DNA from: Mycobacterium numidiamassiliense
GTDB lineage: Bacteria; Actinomycetota; Actinomycetes; Mycobacteriales; Mycobacteriaceae
NCBI RefSeq assembly: GCF_900157365.1
Contig: NZ_FUEZ01000004.1
Location: forward strand, 2,839,066 to 2,903,065
Direction of reading: 5' to 3'
DNA length: 64,000 bases
Below the pieces are notes generated by a model, which saw only the letters and a program-made list of their open reading frames with translations, was not told the DNA's origin and ran no database searches. Every line of letters starts with the position of its first letter. Within the stretch, counting starts at the first letter, position 1. Of this stretch, positions 15,990 to 24,306 are shown piece after piece. Position numbers and translations under genes: made by a program.

Positions 15990-17164
15990 GTTGTGGTGCG
16001 CTCCCAGAATGCCGGTCCGACGGGCTCGATGAAGTCGCCGTTGGCAACCAGATACCCGTTGGAGTCGATCGTGATCGGCAGTTGCGCCAACGCACGGGCC
16101 GCCGGACCGAATATCGGCTTGGCGAAATGCAATGCGTCGAACTGCGACTGGTGACAAGGGCACAAGATTCGGTAGGACTGCTCTTCGAACAGCGATGACG
16201 GGCAACCCAAGTGCGAGCACACCTTGGTGAAGGCGAAGAACTCGCCCCAGTTGAAGCTCTCCTGGCCCTGGCGCTTGACGACTCGGGGCATATCGCTGGG
16301 CCGGATGCGAATCAGCATCACCGGGTTACGGACACCCATCTTGATCGTTGCCAGCTTCTCGTGTGACTCCACGGTGGTGCCGTCGCCGTCGGACTCCCGC
16401 CACGGGAAGACCGTCTCCATTCCGCCGGCGTCGAGGTCCTCTGGGCGCAGCTTGGTAAACGGCGCCGAGTCGCTCGCGCCGGTAGCCCGCGCGAGATAGA
16501 TCGTCTCGCCGTGATAGCGGGGCGTCCAGCCAGACGTCCAGAGCACCGCTTTCAAGCCATCGGCGGTGGGCACCACCGGCTTCCATGGGTTTTTGATCAG
16601 GCCGCCGGCAAACGCCACCAAGGTGGACAGGCCGAACGCGCCCAGACCCACGCCGAGTGACGCTCCGATCAACTTGCGGCGCCCGATCGTCGAACTCTGA
16701 TAAGCGTCGCCCAGGTTCGCCACGACCGTCTTGCGGTCGATCTCGCGCGAGGCGCCGTCATGACGTTCCTGGATCGAAATTTCCTCTGGGATAAACCTTT
16801 TCTGGAAGAGGATCGCGCCGATAGCAATCGACAGGATGGACAGGCCGAACGTCACGCCGTACAGCGGGGTAGTGAGGGTGTACAGGAGGTTGCCCTCGGC
16901 CTCGAGCGGCTTGTACTCCCACGGCCAGAACAAGAAGACCAGCAGCAGCGCCAGGCCGAAGAAGCCACCCAGCAAAAGCCACAGCGCCACGCCGCGCTCC
17001 GCGCGCTTTTCGGCCTTGGTGCCCTCGACCGGCCAGCGCGGTTCCTTGAAGACCGTCTCGACGCCGTCGATCTTGCCGCCCAGATCGAGCAGTTCCTGCT
17101 GCGACATCCCGGCCAGCGTCGCCTCGTCCGGCTCGCCGGCCGGCCCCGTCTTCGCGTCGCTCAT
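15986..17164 (-). CDS. qcrA: Rieske iron-sulfur subunit of the bcc complex
   Basis: A 392-residue membrane-anchored Rieske protein that takes electrons from menaquinol in QcrB and passes them to QcrC. Three N-terminal helices (residues about 56-80, 95-120 and 168-190) are the actinobacterial arrangement. The 2Fe-2S motifs VCSHLGCPSS and CPCHQSQFD are intact, with the disulfide cysteines. The ATG at 17164 overlaps the qcrC stop as ATGA. The M. tuberculosis protein is annotated with about 35 more N-terminal residues, but that extension is not supported here because it would run far into qcrC. Confidence 0.95.
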   Translation of the reverse strand: MSDAKTGPAGEPDEATLAGMSQQELLDLGGKIDGVETVFKEPRWPVEGTKAEKRAERGVALWLLLGGFFGLALLLVFLFWPWEYKPLEAEGNLLYTLTTPLYGVTFGLSILSIAIGAILFQKRFIPEEISIQERHDGASREIDRKTVVANLGDAYQSSTIGRRKLIGASLGVGLGAFGLSTLVAFAGGLIKNPWKPVVPTADGLKAVLWTSGWTPRYHGETIYLARATGASDSAPFTKLRPEDLDAGGMETVFPWRESDGDGTTVESHEKLATIKMGVRNPVMLIRIRPSDMPRVVKRQGQESFNWGEFFAFTKVCSHLGCPSSLFEEQSYRILCPCHQSQFDALHFAKPIFGPAARALAQLPITIDSNGYLVANGDFIEPVGPAFWERTTT

Positions 17165-18030
17165 GATCGCGCCCCAATCCACAGTGCCAACCCGATGGCG
17201 GTGACCATCCCGATGATCCACATCGCCATGCCCTCGGGTGCGGGTCCAAATCCACCCAGGCCATAGCCACCCGGCTGGCGCGCCTCGGTGGCGGTCTTGA
17301 CGTACGCGATGATGTCCTTCTTGGCCTCGAAGGAAAGCTGGCGGTTCGAGAACTTCGGCATGTTCTGCGGGCCGGTCAGCATCGCGGTGAGGATTTGCTG
17401 CTCATTAGCGGGCTCGAGGTCGGGGGCGTATTTACCGGACGACAGCGCCCCGCCCTTGCCGGTGAAGTTGTGGCACGAAGCGCAGTTGAGCCGGAACAGG
17501 TCGCCGCCGCGGGCCACGTCGTCGCCGCGCAGCGATCGCATCGCGAGGCTGCCGTCGGGGTTGCGCACCACCGTGGGGCCGCCGCCGTTGGCCTGCACGT
17601 AGGCGCCGATCGCGTCGACCTGCGACTCGTCGAAGATCGGGTCTTTACGCGCCGCCTGGGCTTCCCCGCGCATGGCCGGCATCCGGCCGCTGGACACCTG
17701 GAAGTACACGGCCGCGTCGCCGACACCGATCAGGCTCGGGCCGTGGTCGGGTACACCCTGCAGGTTGGCGCCGTGGCAGGAGACACACGAGGTTTCGAAG
17801 AGTTGCTTGCCGTTGCGCAGCAGCGCCGAGGAGTTCTCGTCGGCGACGGCCACCTGCGGGGTGGGGGTCAGCACGGCGGCCATACCGCCGGCGATGGTCA
17901 GCGCGATCAGCAGCAGCAGCCCGCCGGACAAGCGCCGGCGCAACCGCCGCCGCGAGCGGGGGGCCCGCTCTTTTCGCGGCTGACCTGGCGGCTTGCGGCC
18001 ATGGGATCGGGTGAACCCCAGTTTCTTCAA
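17161..18030 (-). CDS. qcrC: Diheme cytochrome c subunit of the bcc complex
   Basis: A 289-residue protein with two c-type heme sites, CVSCH (Cys82, Cys85, His86) and CASCH (Cys183, Cys186, His187). It carries electrons from the Rieske centre directly to CtaC, since mycobacteria lack soluble cytochrome c. A basic N terminus and a signal/anchor helix (residues 36-56) precede the heme domains, and a second helix (MWIIGMVTAIGLALWIGA) closes the protein. The start is a TTG at 18030 with GAGGAG upstream as SD; the neighbouring KLGFTRS matches the family N terminus. Confidence 0.95.
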   Translation of the reverse strand: MKKLGFTRSHGRKPPGQPRKERAPRSRRRLRRRLSGGLLLLIALTIAGGMAAVLTPTPQVAVADENSSALLRNGKQLFETSCVSCHGANLQGVPDHGPSLIGVGDAAVYFQVSSGRMPAMRGEAQAARKDPIFDESQVDAIGAYVQANGGGPTVVRNPDGSLAMRSLRGDDVARGGDLFRLNCASCHNFTGKGGALSSGKYAPDLEPANEQQILTAMLTGPQNMPKFSNRQLSFEAKKDIIAYVKTATEARQPGGYGLGGFGPAPEGMAMWIIGMVTAIGLALWIGARS

Positions 18031-18059
18031 CCGAGCACTCCTCTTCGTCTAGCGCCGGT

Positions 18060-18671
18060 TCACCGGATGAAATAGATCACGGCGAAAAGCGCGATCCACA
18101 CGATGTCGACGAAATGCCAGTAATAGGAGACGACGATGCTTGCCGTTGCCTGAGCGGGAGTGAACTTGCTCATCGTGGTCCGGGCCAGCAGGAAAATGAA
18201 GGCGATCAGACCGCCGGTGACGTGGAGCCCGTGGAAACCGGTGGCCAGATAGAAGACAGTGCCGTACGCGCTTCCGGCAATGGTGGTGCCGTGCGTCGCG
18301 AGGTGGAAGTACTCGTAGGCCTGACCGAGGATGAAGAACAGGCCCATCAAGAACGTGATCACGTACCAGCGGCGCAGCCCGAACACGTCGCCGCGCTCGG
18401 CGGCGAACACGCCCATCTGGCAGGTGAACGACGAGGCGATCAACACCAGCGTCACCGGAACGGCTTGGTAGAGATTCAGCTCGGTCGGCGGCGGGGGCCA
18501 GTTCCCGCCGGCCTGAGCTCGCGCCGTGAAGTAGAACGCAAACAGGCCAGCAAAGAACATGAGCTCGCTGGAAAGCCACACTATGGTGCCGACGGCGACC
18601 ATATTGGGCCGATTCAGCGAATGCACTCGCGAGGTGATCGCGGTCCCCGAGGTCCCAACAGCACTCGTCAC
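18060..18671 (-). CDS. ctaE: Cytochrome c oxidase subunit III
   Basis: A 203-residue membrane protein with five hydrophobic helices, the usual actinobacterial short form of subunit III of the aa3 oxidase. It includes NMVAVGTIVWLSSELMFFAG, GQAYEYFHL, ATGFHGLHVTGG and SYYWHFVDIVWI, all conserved in the family. The GTG at 18671 gives exactly the M. tuberculosis length; a longer upstream frame overlaps trpD DNA and is not protein-like. It heads ctaE-qcrC-qcrA-qcrB (29-base gap to qcrC) and is divergent from trpD. Confidence 0.94.
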   Translation of the reverse strand: MTSAVGTSGTAITSRVHSLNRPNMVAVGTIVWLSSELMFFAGLFAFYFTARAQAGGNWPPPPTELNLYQAVPVTLVLIASSFTCQMGVFAAERGDVFGLRRWYVITFLMGLFFILGQAYEYFHLATHGTTIAGSAYGTVFYLATGFHGLHVTGGLIAFIFLLARTTMSKFTPAQATASIVVSYYWHFVDIVWIALFAVIYFIR

Positions 18672-18678
18672 ATCCGCA

Positions 18679-18684
18679 AGTATG
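18679..18684 (-). promoter_or_regulatory. Candidate -10 box of a leaderless ctaE promoter
   Basis: On the minus strand CATACT ends 7 nt before the GTG at 18671. No SD sequence lies between. This would give a leaderless ctaE-qcrCAB transcript. The same hexamer is found before asnB. Confidence 0.45.
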
Positions 18685-18798
18685 ACGCTTTGTAGTTGTC
18701 GAACTCTACCCGGGGCGGAAATTCGCTTGGGCGCGTCGTTTTCGGCCCGGCCGTGACGACGCTTGGGTGGCGGTCGATCGTCGTGGGACCATCGGCGC

Positions 18799-19896
18799 GT
18801 GGCCGCATCATCTGAGGCGTCTTCGGTGGGGGCGTCGCCCCGGCAATCGTCCGGGGCCGCATCGTCATGGCCCCAGGTGCTGGGTCGCTTGACGGAGGGC
18901 CAGAACCTGGCCAGGGGCCAGGCGGCCTGGGCCATGGAACAGATCATGACCGGCAACGCCCGGCCGGCTCAGATCGCCGCGTTCGCGGTGGCGATGAAGA
19001 TGAAGGTGCCCACCGCGGCCGAAGTCGGTGAGCTGGCCGACGTCATGCTCAGCCACGCGTGCCCCATACCCGGGCTCTCCGGCGACACCGTGGACATCGT
19101 GGGCACCGGCGGCGACGGCGTCAACACCGTCAACCTGTCCACCATGGCGGCCATCGTCGCCGCGGCCGCGGGTGTGCCGGTGGTCAAGCACGGCAACCGG
19201 GCGTCGTCCTCGCTGTCCGGCGGCGCGGACACCCTGGAGGCGCTCGGGGTGCGCATCGACCTCGGGCCCGAGCAGGTCGCGCGCAGCCTGACCGAGGTCG
19301 GGATCGGGTTCTGTTTCGCGCCGGTCTTTCACCCGTCGTACCGGCACGCCTCAGCGGTGCGCCGCGAGATCGGGGTGCCGACGGTCTTCAATCTCCTTGG
19401 ACCGCTTACCAATCCGGCCTCGCCGCGGGCCGGTCTGATCGGCTGCGCGTTCGCCAACCTCGCCGAGGTGATGGCCGGGGTATTCGCCGCGCGCCGCGCC
19501 AGCGTGCTGGTGGTGCACGGCGACGACGGACTCGACGAATTGACCACGACCACCACCAGCACGATCTGGCGTGTGCAGGCGGGCACGGTGGACAAGCTGA
19601 CCTTCGATCCCGCCGGCTTCGGGTTCGACCGCGCTGATCTTGACGAGTTGGTCGGCGGCGACGCGCAGGCCAACGCCGCCGAAGCGCGGGCCGTGTTCGC
19701 CGGCGCTAAAGGGCCGGTGCGCGACGCCGTTGTGCTCAACGCGGCCGGCGCTCTGGTCGCCCACGCCGGGCTATCCAGCCGCGCCGAGTGGCTGCCTGCG
19801 TGGGAGGACGGGTTGGCCCGTGCCAGCGCGGCCGTCGACTCCGGGGCGGCCGAACAGCTGCTCGCGCGTTGGGTGCGGTTCAGCCAGCAGGTCTGA
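18799..19896 (+). CDS. trpD: Anthranilate phosphoribosyltransferase
   Basis: A 365-residue enzyme of tryptophan synthesis that joins anthranilate and PRPP. The PRPP-binding VGTGGDGVNTVNLST loop, the KHGNRASSSLSGGADTLEALG block, FCFAPVFHPSYRHA and FNLLGPLTNPA are intact. The GTG at 18799 is preferred; a TTG at 18763 would add 12 residues and approaches the ctaE promoter. The N-terminal 25 residues are Ser-rich and variable. It stands alone, not in a trp operon. The last 126 bases overlap the 3' end of the minus-strand DnaQ-UvrC-like gene. Confidence 0.94.
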   Translation: MAASSEASSVGASPRQSSGAASSWPQVLGRLTEGQNLARGQAAWAMEQIMTGNARPAQIAAFAVAMKMKVPTAAEVGELADVMLSHACPIPGLSGDTVDIVGTGGDGVNTVNLSTMAAIVAAAAGVPVVKHGNRASSSLSGGADTLEALGVRIDLGPEQVARSLTEVGIGFCFAPVFHPSYRHASAVRREIGVPTVFNLLGPLTNPASPRAGLIGCAFANLAEVMAGVFAARRASVLVVHGDDGLDELTTTTTSTIWRVQAGTVDKLTFDPAGFGFDRADLDELVGGDAQANAAEARAVFAGAKGPVRDAVVLNAAGALVAHAGLSSRAEWLPAWEDGLARASAAVDSGAAEQLLARWVRFSQQV

Positions 19897-21675
19897 GTCC
19901 CTTTCCCCGACGGCCCGATCCTGTTGCGAGGCCAGCCGCGCCGAACGCGCCGCTGCCGCCCATGCCGCCCACACTCCGGCCGATCGCAGCGGCGAGGCCC
20001 AGCCCTCCGATGTCCGCACGATGCGCACCCCGGGAGTGGCCAGCCAGCGCGCGATGAGCGCGGTCTCCTCGACCAGAGCCCCGCCCAGTGGGGCCGGCTC
20101 GGGCAGGATGACTTGTGCGCCAGCGTGAATCGCGTCGACGACCGGCATCGGCGGGACACCGCGTCTGGCGGCTCCCGCGGCGGCGAGTTGGCCGTGGCGG
20201 ATCACGGCGAGGTGGTAGCCACCGCCGCCGTCGGGGGCGGCGGCGATCAGCTCGGGCAGCATGGCCAGCGTGCGCAGGCGCTGGGCGCGCCACAGGGCCT
20301 CGACGGCGGTGGCCGTGTGGTCGCGCAATCGCGCGGCGCTTTCGTAGCGACATTGTTCGGCGAGTGCGCTCACCCGACAAATCGCCGCGCCCAGCGCGTC
20401 GTTGTCCTGGCCGTCAATCAAGGCCGCGGCCCGGCCCACCGCCGCGGCGTACTGGGTGGCCGTCACGTCGCGGGCGGCGGGGCAGGGCGACACCTCGCGC
20501 TCGGGGCAGGCCGGCCCGTGCAGGGCCGAACGCGCCAGCCGGGTGGTGCAGGTGCGGAGCCCGGTAAACCGGGCCAGCAGGGCGGCGGTATCGGAGGCGT
20601 CGGCGCGGGAGCGAAACGGGCCGATGGCGCGGTCGTGGCGTGGCGAGCGCACCACCGACAGGCGGGGAAATGCCTCGTCGGACAACGCAATCCACCACCA
20701 GCGCTGCGGGAACCGCGACCGGCGGTTGTAGGGCGGGGCATGGGCGGCCAGCAGGCGCAGTTCGCGCACCCCGGCCTCGAGCGCGTGGGCGCACTCGACG
20801 TGGTCGATCGCGCTGGCCAGCGCGACCATCTCCTTCATCCTGCCGCGAGGGTCGGTGCCGTTGAAGTATTGGCTGACCCGGCGGCGCAGGTCGACGGCGG
20901 TCCCCACGTACAGCACCTCGCGCGACGGCCCGCGGAACAGGTAGACGCCCGGCCGGTGTGGCAGGCCGTCCGCGAGCACCCGCTTGCGCCGCTGGGTCGG
21001 CGTCACGTCGGGCAGATAGCAGCGCAGATCGGCGTAGGTGTGCACGCCCCGGTTACCGACGCGCTCGATGAGCGCGTGCAATACGTCGACGGTGGCCCGC
21101 GCATCGTCGAGGGCGCGGTGGGTGGGTTGGGCCGCGACGGCGAACAGCCCCGCCAGGGCGGCCAGTCGCACGCTCGGGGCTTCCTCGCGGCTCAGCACCC
21201 GTCGGGCCAGCCGGACCGTGCACAGCACCTGCGGTCGGGGCCAGCCGATTTCGCAGCGCTCGGCGGCGGCCCGCAGAAAACCGATGTCGAATCCGGCGTT
21301 GTGGGCGACCAACACCGCATCACCGGCGAACTCCATGAACATCGGCAGCACGCCGTCGATCGTCGGGGCATCGCACACCATTGCGCCGGTGATGCCCGTC
21401 AGCTGCACGATCTGCGGCGGGATGCTGCGCTGCGGGTCGACCAGGGTGGCGAACTCGCCAAGGACGACACCGCCCCGGACCTTGACCGCTCCGATCTCGG
21501 TGATGGCGTCGGCGGGTCTGCCGTCGGTACTCCTAGCGCGCCCGCCGGTCGTTTCCAAATCGACGACGACGAATGTGGTTTCGCGCAACGAGACGTCGTC
21601 GGTGGGAAAGGCGGCGGGGTCCCCGCCCGGCCCCAGGTCGGCGAAACTCAGCTGAGTCACACCCGTCACACCCAT
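19771..21675 (-). CDS. DEDD exonuclease fused to a UvrC-like GIY-YIG domain (Rv2191 type)
   Basis: A 634-residue two-domain nuclease. Residues about 30-200 form a DnaQ-like 3'-5' exonuclease (VVVDLETTGG, NAGFDIGFLRAAA, HRALDDARATVDVL). Residues about 220-310 form a GIY-YIG endonuclease domain like UvrC (LPHRPGVYLFRG, EVLYVGTAVDLRRRVSQYF). The remainder resembles the UvrC middle region without its RNase H domain. The combination suggests a DNA-repair role, which is inferred. The ATG at 21675 has a TAACGT -10 box at 7 nt, favouring a leaderless start; a GTG at 21720 would add 15 residues. The C terminus overlaps trpD antisense by 126 bases. Confidence 0.85.
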   Translation of the reverse strand: MGVTGVTQLSFADLGPGGDPAAFPTDDVSLRETTFVVVDLETTGGRARSTDGRPADAITEIGAVKVRGGVVLGEFATLVDPQRSIPPQIVQLTGITGAMVCDAPTIDGVLPMFMEFAGDAVLVAHNAGFDIGFLRAAAERCEIGWPRPQVLCTVRLARRVLSREEAPSVRLAALAGLFAVAAQPTHRALDDARATVDVLHALIERVGNRGVHTYADLRCYLPDVTPTQRRKRVLADGLPHRPGVYLFRGPSREVLYVGTAVDLRRRVSQYFNGTDPRGRMKEMVALASAIDHVECAHALEAGVRELRLLAAHAPPYNRRSRFPQRWWWIALSDEAFPRLSVVRSPRHDRAIGPFRSRADASDTAALLARFTGLRTCTTRLARSALHGPACPEREVSPCPAARDVTATQYAAAVGRAAALIDGQDNDALGAAICRVSALAEQCRYESAARLRDHTATAVEALWRAQRLRTLAMLPELIAAAPDGGGGYHLAVIRHGQLAAAGAARRGVPPMPVVDAIHAGAQVILPEPAPLGGALVEETALIARWLATPGVRIVRTSEGWASPLRSAGVWAAWAAAARSARLASQQDRAVGERDSDLLAEPHPTREQLFGRPGVDGRAGTGQPVLPRRQPLGAAG

Positions 21676-21682
21676 GGGCGTG

Positions 21683-21688
21683 ACGTTA
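21683..21688 (-). promoter_or_regulatory. Candidate -10 box of a leaderless promoter for the DnaQ-UvrC-like gene
   Basis: On the minus strand TAACGT ends 7 nt before the ATG at 21675. This supports that ATG rather than the GTG at 21720 as the start. Inference from spacing. Confidence 0.4.
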
Positions 21689-21760
21689 AGCACCCGCACC
21701 GACAGCCGCGGGGTTCCCACGCCGGGGTCGCTGCCGCGAAAAGTTGTCGGTACCCGCGGT

Positions 21761-21766
21761 TAGCGT
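21761..21766 (+). promoter_or_regulatory. Candidate -10 box for the small Cys-rich gene
   Basis: TAGCGT fits TANNNT and lies about 40 bases before the start of the 81-residue gene, in the divergent gap behind the DnaQ-UvrC-like gene. Confidence 0.35.
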
Positions 21767-21807
21767 TCGGGCAGCACGACCAAGCGACGTCGAGAGGATC
21801 GATCGTG

Positions 21808-22053
21808 ATGGCACACAGCAGTAGGCCCGACAACAAGGGCGGCCCGCCGGGCGCGCCGGTGGTCATCGACTGCGAAGACTGCGCGGCCCGCGGAACGGGC
21901 TGCCAAGACTGCGTCATCAGCGTGCTGCTTGGGGTGCCCGAGACTTTGCTGCAGGACGAACGGGCCGCGCTGGAAGTCCTCGCTGAGGTCGGATTGGCGC
22001 CTAAGCTGCGTCTGGTGCCGCTACATCGTCATCCCGGGTCGGGTGCCGCTTAA
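21808..22053 (+). CDS. Small cysteine-rich conserved protein (unknown function)
   Basis: An 81-residue protein with four cysteines in one cluster, CEDCAARGTGCQDC, at residues 22-35. The spacing is that of a metal (zinc) or Fe-S site. The second half is a short hydrophobic and acidic helix-like region (LLGVPETLLQDERAALEVLA). It has its own promoter-like box and an SD-like CGAGAGGA before the adjacent GTG (21805) and ATG (21808). Its position between the nuclease gene and ripC is all the context available. I do not recognise a characterised family; it has no Rv number that I recall. Confidence 0.65.
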   Translation: MAHSSRPDNKGGPPGAPVVIDCEDCAARGTGCQDCVISVLLGVPETLLQDERAALEVLAEVGLAPKLRLVPLHRHPGSGAA

Positions 22054-22147
22054 TGGCTCTAAGTGCCATAACCGCTGACCACCCCGTTAATCGATCAAGA
22101 TTCACATAGTTATGACAGAAATCTTGCCATTTTCTTAACGGCCTGGT

Positions 22148-22178
22148 TTGGACAAACGCCGATATCGTTTCGTAACCT
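22148..22178 (+). promoter_or_regulatory. Candidate ripC promoter
   Basis: TTGGAC (22148-22153) and TAACCT (22173-22178) are 19 bases apart in the AT-richer gap 22054-22237. The transcript would have a leader of about 50 bases ending in an AAGGAAG SD. The rest of this gap shows no recognisable riboswitch. Confidence 0.35.
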
Positions 22179-22237
22179 GTTTGAGACCTAAACCAGCTCA
22201 GCCCTCAGGCTCGATGGCAGTTTAAGGAAGCAATATC

Positions 22238-23395
22238 TTGAGTTTCGGCTCTAATGGCCAGATTGCGCGTGCTTTGACTCGTTCCCTGATCGGGACGGTA
22301 GCGGGTTTGACGGTGTTATCGGGAATTTGCGCCGGCAACGCCGTGGCCGACCCGGCCGACGAGGCCATGGCGAAGCTCAACGAGCTGTCCCGCCAGGCGG
22401 AGCAGACCACCGAGGCCATGCACAGTGCCCAGCTCGACCTTAGCCAGAAGCTGGCAGCCCAGCAGGCCGCGGACAAGAAGCACTCGGATGACCAGGCCGC
22501 CGTGGACGCCGCGAAGGCCCGCCTGGCCACCTTCCAGAGCGCTGTCAACAAGCTCGCCGCCGCCACCTACATGGGTGGCCGCGTCGATGGCATGGAGGCC
22601 ATGCTGACCGCGGGATCCCCGCAGGGACTGATCGACAAGCTCGCCGTGCAGCGCCTGATGGCGACTCAAATGCGTACGCAGATGGCGGATTTCCGGATTG
22701 CCGGTGAGCAGGCCGCCAAGGCGGAGCAGGATTCCGCCAAGTCGGCCGCCGATGCCAAGAGCGCCGCCGAACAGGCTGCCGCCGTGCGGGCCAGTCTGCA
22801 GTCCAAGCAAAGCCAGCTGCAGGTTCAGATCGCCGTCGTCAAGTCGCAATACCTCTCTTTGTCGCCGGGGGAGCGCACCGCGCTCGCCGATCCCGGGCAG
22901 GTCCCGGCCGGTGCCCCGGTCGCGGCGCCCGGCCCGCCCGCGCCTGACGCGTTGCCGCCGGGTGCACCACCACCGCCCGGCGCGCCGCCGGGTGACGCTC
23001 CGCCTTTCGGTGGAATGTTCGCACCGCCGCCTCCCGGCGGGGGTGGGGGTGATCGCGCCAACGTCGTGCAGGCAGCGCTGACTCAGGTCGGGACGCCGTA
23101 TTCGTGGGGTGGTGCCGCACCTGGCGGGTTCGACTGCTCCGGATTGGTGATGTGGGCGTTCCAGCAGGCCGGTATCGCGCTGCCACACTCCAGCCAGGCG
23201 CTGGCACACGGCGGTCAGCCGGTATCGCTGTCTGACCTGCAGCCCGGCGACGTGCTGACCTTCTACTCCGATGCCTCACATGCCGGCATCTATGTCGGTG
23301 ACGGGATGATGATCCATTCCTCCACTTACGGCGTGCCGGTACGGGTGGTGCCGATGAACTCTTCGGGCCCGATCTACGACGCCCGCCGCTACTGA
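22238..23395 (+). CDS. ripC: NlpC/P60 peptidoglycan endopeptidase (RipC type)
   Basis: A 385-residue secreted hydrolase, the same length as Rv2190c. A signal peptide (about residues 1-38, ending near AVADP) is followed by a long alpha-helical coiled-coil region (about 40-215), a Pro/Gly-rich linker (about 220-270), and the C-terminal NlpC/P60 domain. The catalytic set is Cys300 (FDCSGLVMW), His348 (SHAGIYVG) and His360. It cleaves peptide stems of peptidoglycan; the coiled coil is the part through which such enzymes are usually held inactive, for example by FtsEX. The start is a TTG at 22238 with AAGGAAG as SD. Confidence 0.93.
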   Translation: MSFGSNGQIARALTRSLIGTVAGLTVLSGICAGNAVADPADEAMAKLNELSRQAEQTTEAMHSAQLDLSQKLAAQQAADKKHSDDQAAVDAAKARLATFQSAVNKLAAATYMGGRVDGMEAMLTAGSPQGLIDKLAVQRLMATQMRTQMADFRIAGEQAAKAEQDSAKSAADAKSAAEQAAAVRASLQSKQSQLQVQIAVVKSQYLSLSPGERTALADPGQVPAGAPVAAPGPPAPDALPPGAPPPPGAPPGDAPPFGGMFAPPPPGGGGGDRANVVQAALTQVGTPYSWGGAAPGGFDCSGLVMWAFQQAGIALPHSSQALAHGGQPVSLSDLQPGDVLTFYSDASHAGIYVGDGMMIHSSTYGVPVRVVPMNSSGPIYDARRY

Positions 23396-23414
23396 TCGAC
23401 CCCGCCCGGGGTAT

Positions 23415-24296
23415 TTGCTGGACGCCTCGCGCCACCGCCGGTGGCTTCCGGTGCTGTTGGCCTGGGTCTTTGTCGTCGAATTGGCGGTGGCCGCGGCCGT
23501 GCCTTTCGACCCGGCGCGCGAACACCAGGCGCGACCCGCTGAGCTGATCGAGCCCGCCCGGGCCTCGTCGGGCGCCGCCAAACCGCTGGTCGTGGGGGAC
23601 CGGTCGATCCGGCTGATCAGCCTCGGTGGTCCGGTCGCCGACCGCCTGCTGTCGCGCATCGCCTCGAACATGGGCTCCGCCGTCGAGCGCGTAGAGGCGT
23701 TCTGGGGCGTCGATTGGTCACGCGAGATCTCGGTCGTGGCCACCGCGTCCGACGAGCAGTTTCGCACTGCCGCCGGCGGCGGCCCGGAATCGCAGTGGGC
23801 CGACATCGCGGCGGTGACCGTCGCCGACCAGGTTGATCCCGCGCACCGGGTCGCTCTCGGCCAGCGGATCGTGTTCGCCCCCGGCGCGGCAAGCCTGAGT
23901 GAATCGGCACTGCGAATTGTGTTGACCCACGAGCTTTTCCACTACGCGGCGCGCGCCGACACCGCCATGGACGCCCCTCGCTGGGTCGCCGAAGGCGTCG
24001 CCGATTTCGTCGCCCGGCCCAGTGCCCCGGTGCCGGCCGAGGCACGCTCCGCGTACCCGTCGCTGCCGTCGGACATCGAGCTGGATACGCCCGGGCCACA
24101 GCGGTCGCTGGCCTACGACCGGGCGTGGTGGTTTGCCCGCTTCGTCGCCGACACCTACGGAACGCCTAACCTGCGGGCCTACTACCTGGCCACGTCGGGT
24201 GTCGGGCACGTCGACCCGCTGGCCGCCGCCCACGACGTCCTGGGCGTCGACCCGGCCGGCCTGCTCGCCCGGTGGAGCCAGTGGATGGTCGGCTAG
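23415..24296 (+). CDS. Secreted or anchored zinc-peptidase-like protein (Rv2189c position)
   Basis: A 293-residue protein with an N-terminal hydrophobic signal or anchor (residues about 9-30). It carries a zinc-metallopeptidase motif: HELFH at residues 172-176 and a glutamate at 193 in WVAEGVADF, the HExxH plus downstream Glu layout of gluzincins (peptidase MA-like). The rest (AYDRAWWFARFVADTYG, LLARWSQWM) matches that fold's C-terminal helices. It follows ripC by 19 bases and ends where the pimB' promoter begins. The substrate is unknown; its place beside a cell-wall hydrolase suggests an envelope role. The TTG at 23415 is the best available start. Confidence 0.8.
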   Translation: MLDASRHRRWLPVLLAWVFVVELAVAAAVPFDPAREHQARPAELIEPARASSGAAKPLVVGDRSIRLISLGGPVADRLLSRIASNMGSAVERVEAFWGVDWSREISVVATASDEQFRTAAGGGPESQWADIAAVTVADQVDPAHRVALGQRIVFAPGAASLSESALRIVLTHELFHYAARADTAMDAPRWVAEGVADFVARPSAPVPAEARSAYPSLPSDIELDTPGPQRSLAYDRAWWFARFVADTYGTPNLRAYYLATSGVGHVDPLAAAHDVLGVDPAGLLARWSQWMVG

Positions 24297-24299
24297 CCT
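24294..24299 (+). promoter_or_regulatory. -10 box of a probable leaderless pimB' promoter
   Basis: TAGCCT ends 7 nt before the GTG at 24307. Its first three bases are the stop codon of the upstream peptidase-like gene. No SD sequence precedes the GTG. Confidence 0.55.
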
Positions 24300-24306
24300 G
24301 ACGCAC

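Noticed and set aside
19924..21804. Large plus-strand frame joined to the small Cys-rich gene
   Set aside because: The frame is open by chance through the antisense strand of the nuclease gene. The protein-like part begins only at 21805/21808 with its own promoter and SD.
22054..22237. c-di-AMP (ydaO-type) riboswitch in the ripC leader
   Set aside because: Such riboswitches precede some actinobacterial wall-hydrolase genes, but I could not find the conserved core or the long paired structure in this short AT-richer gap.
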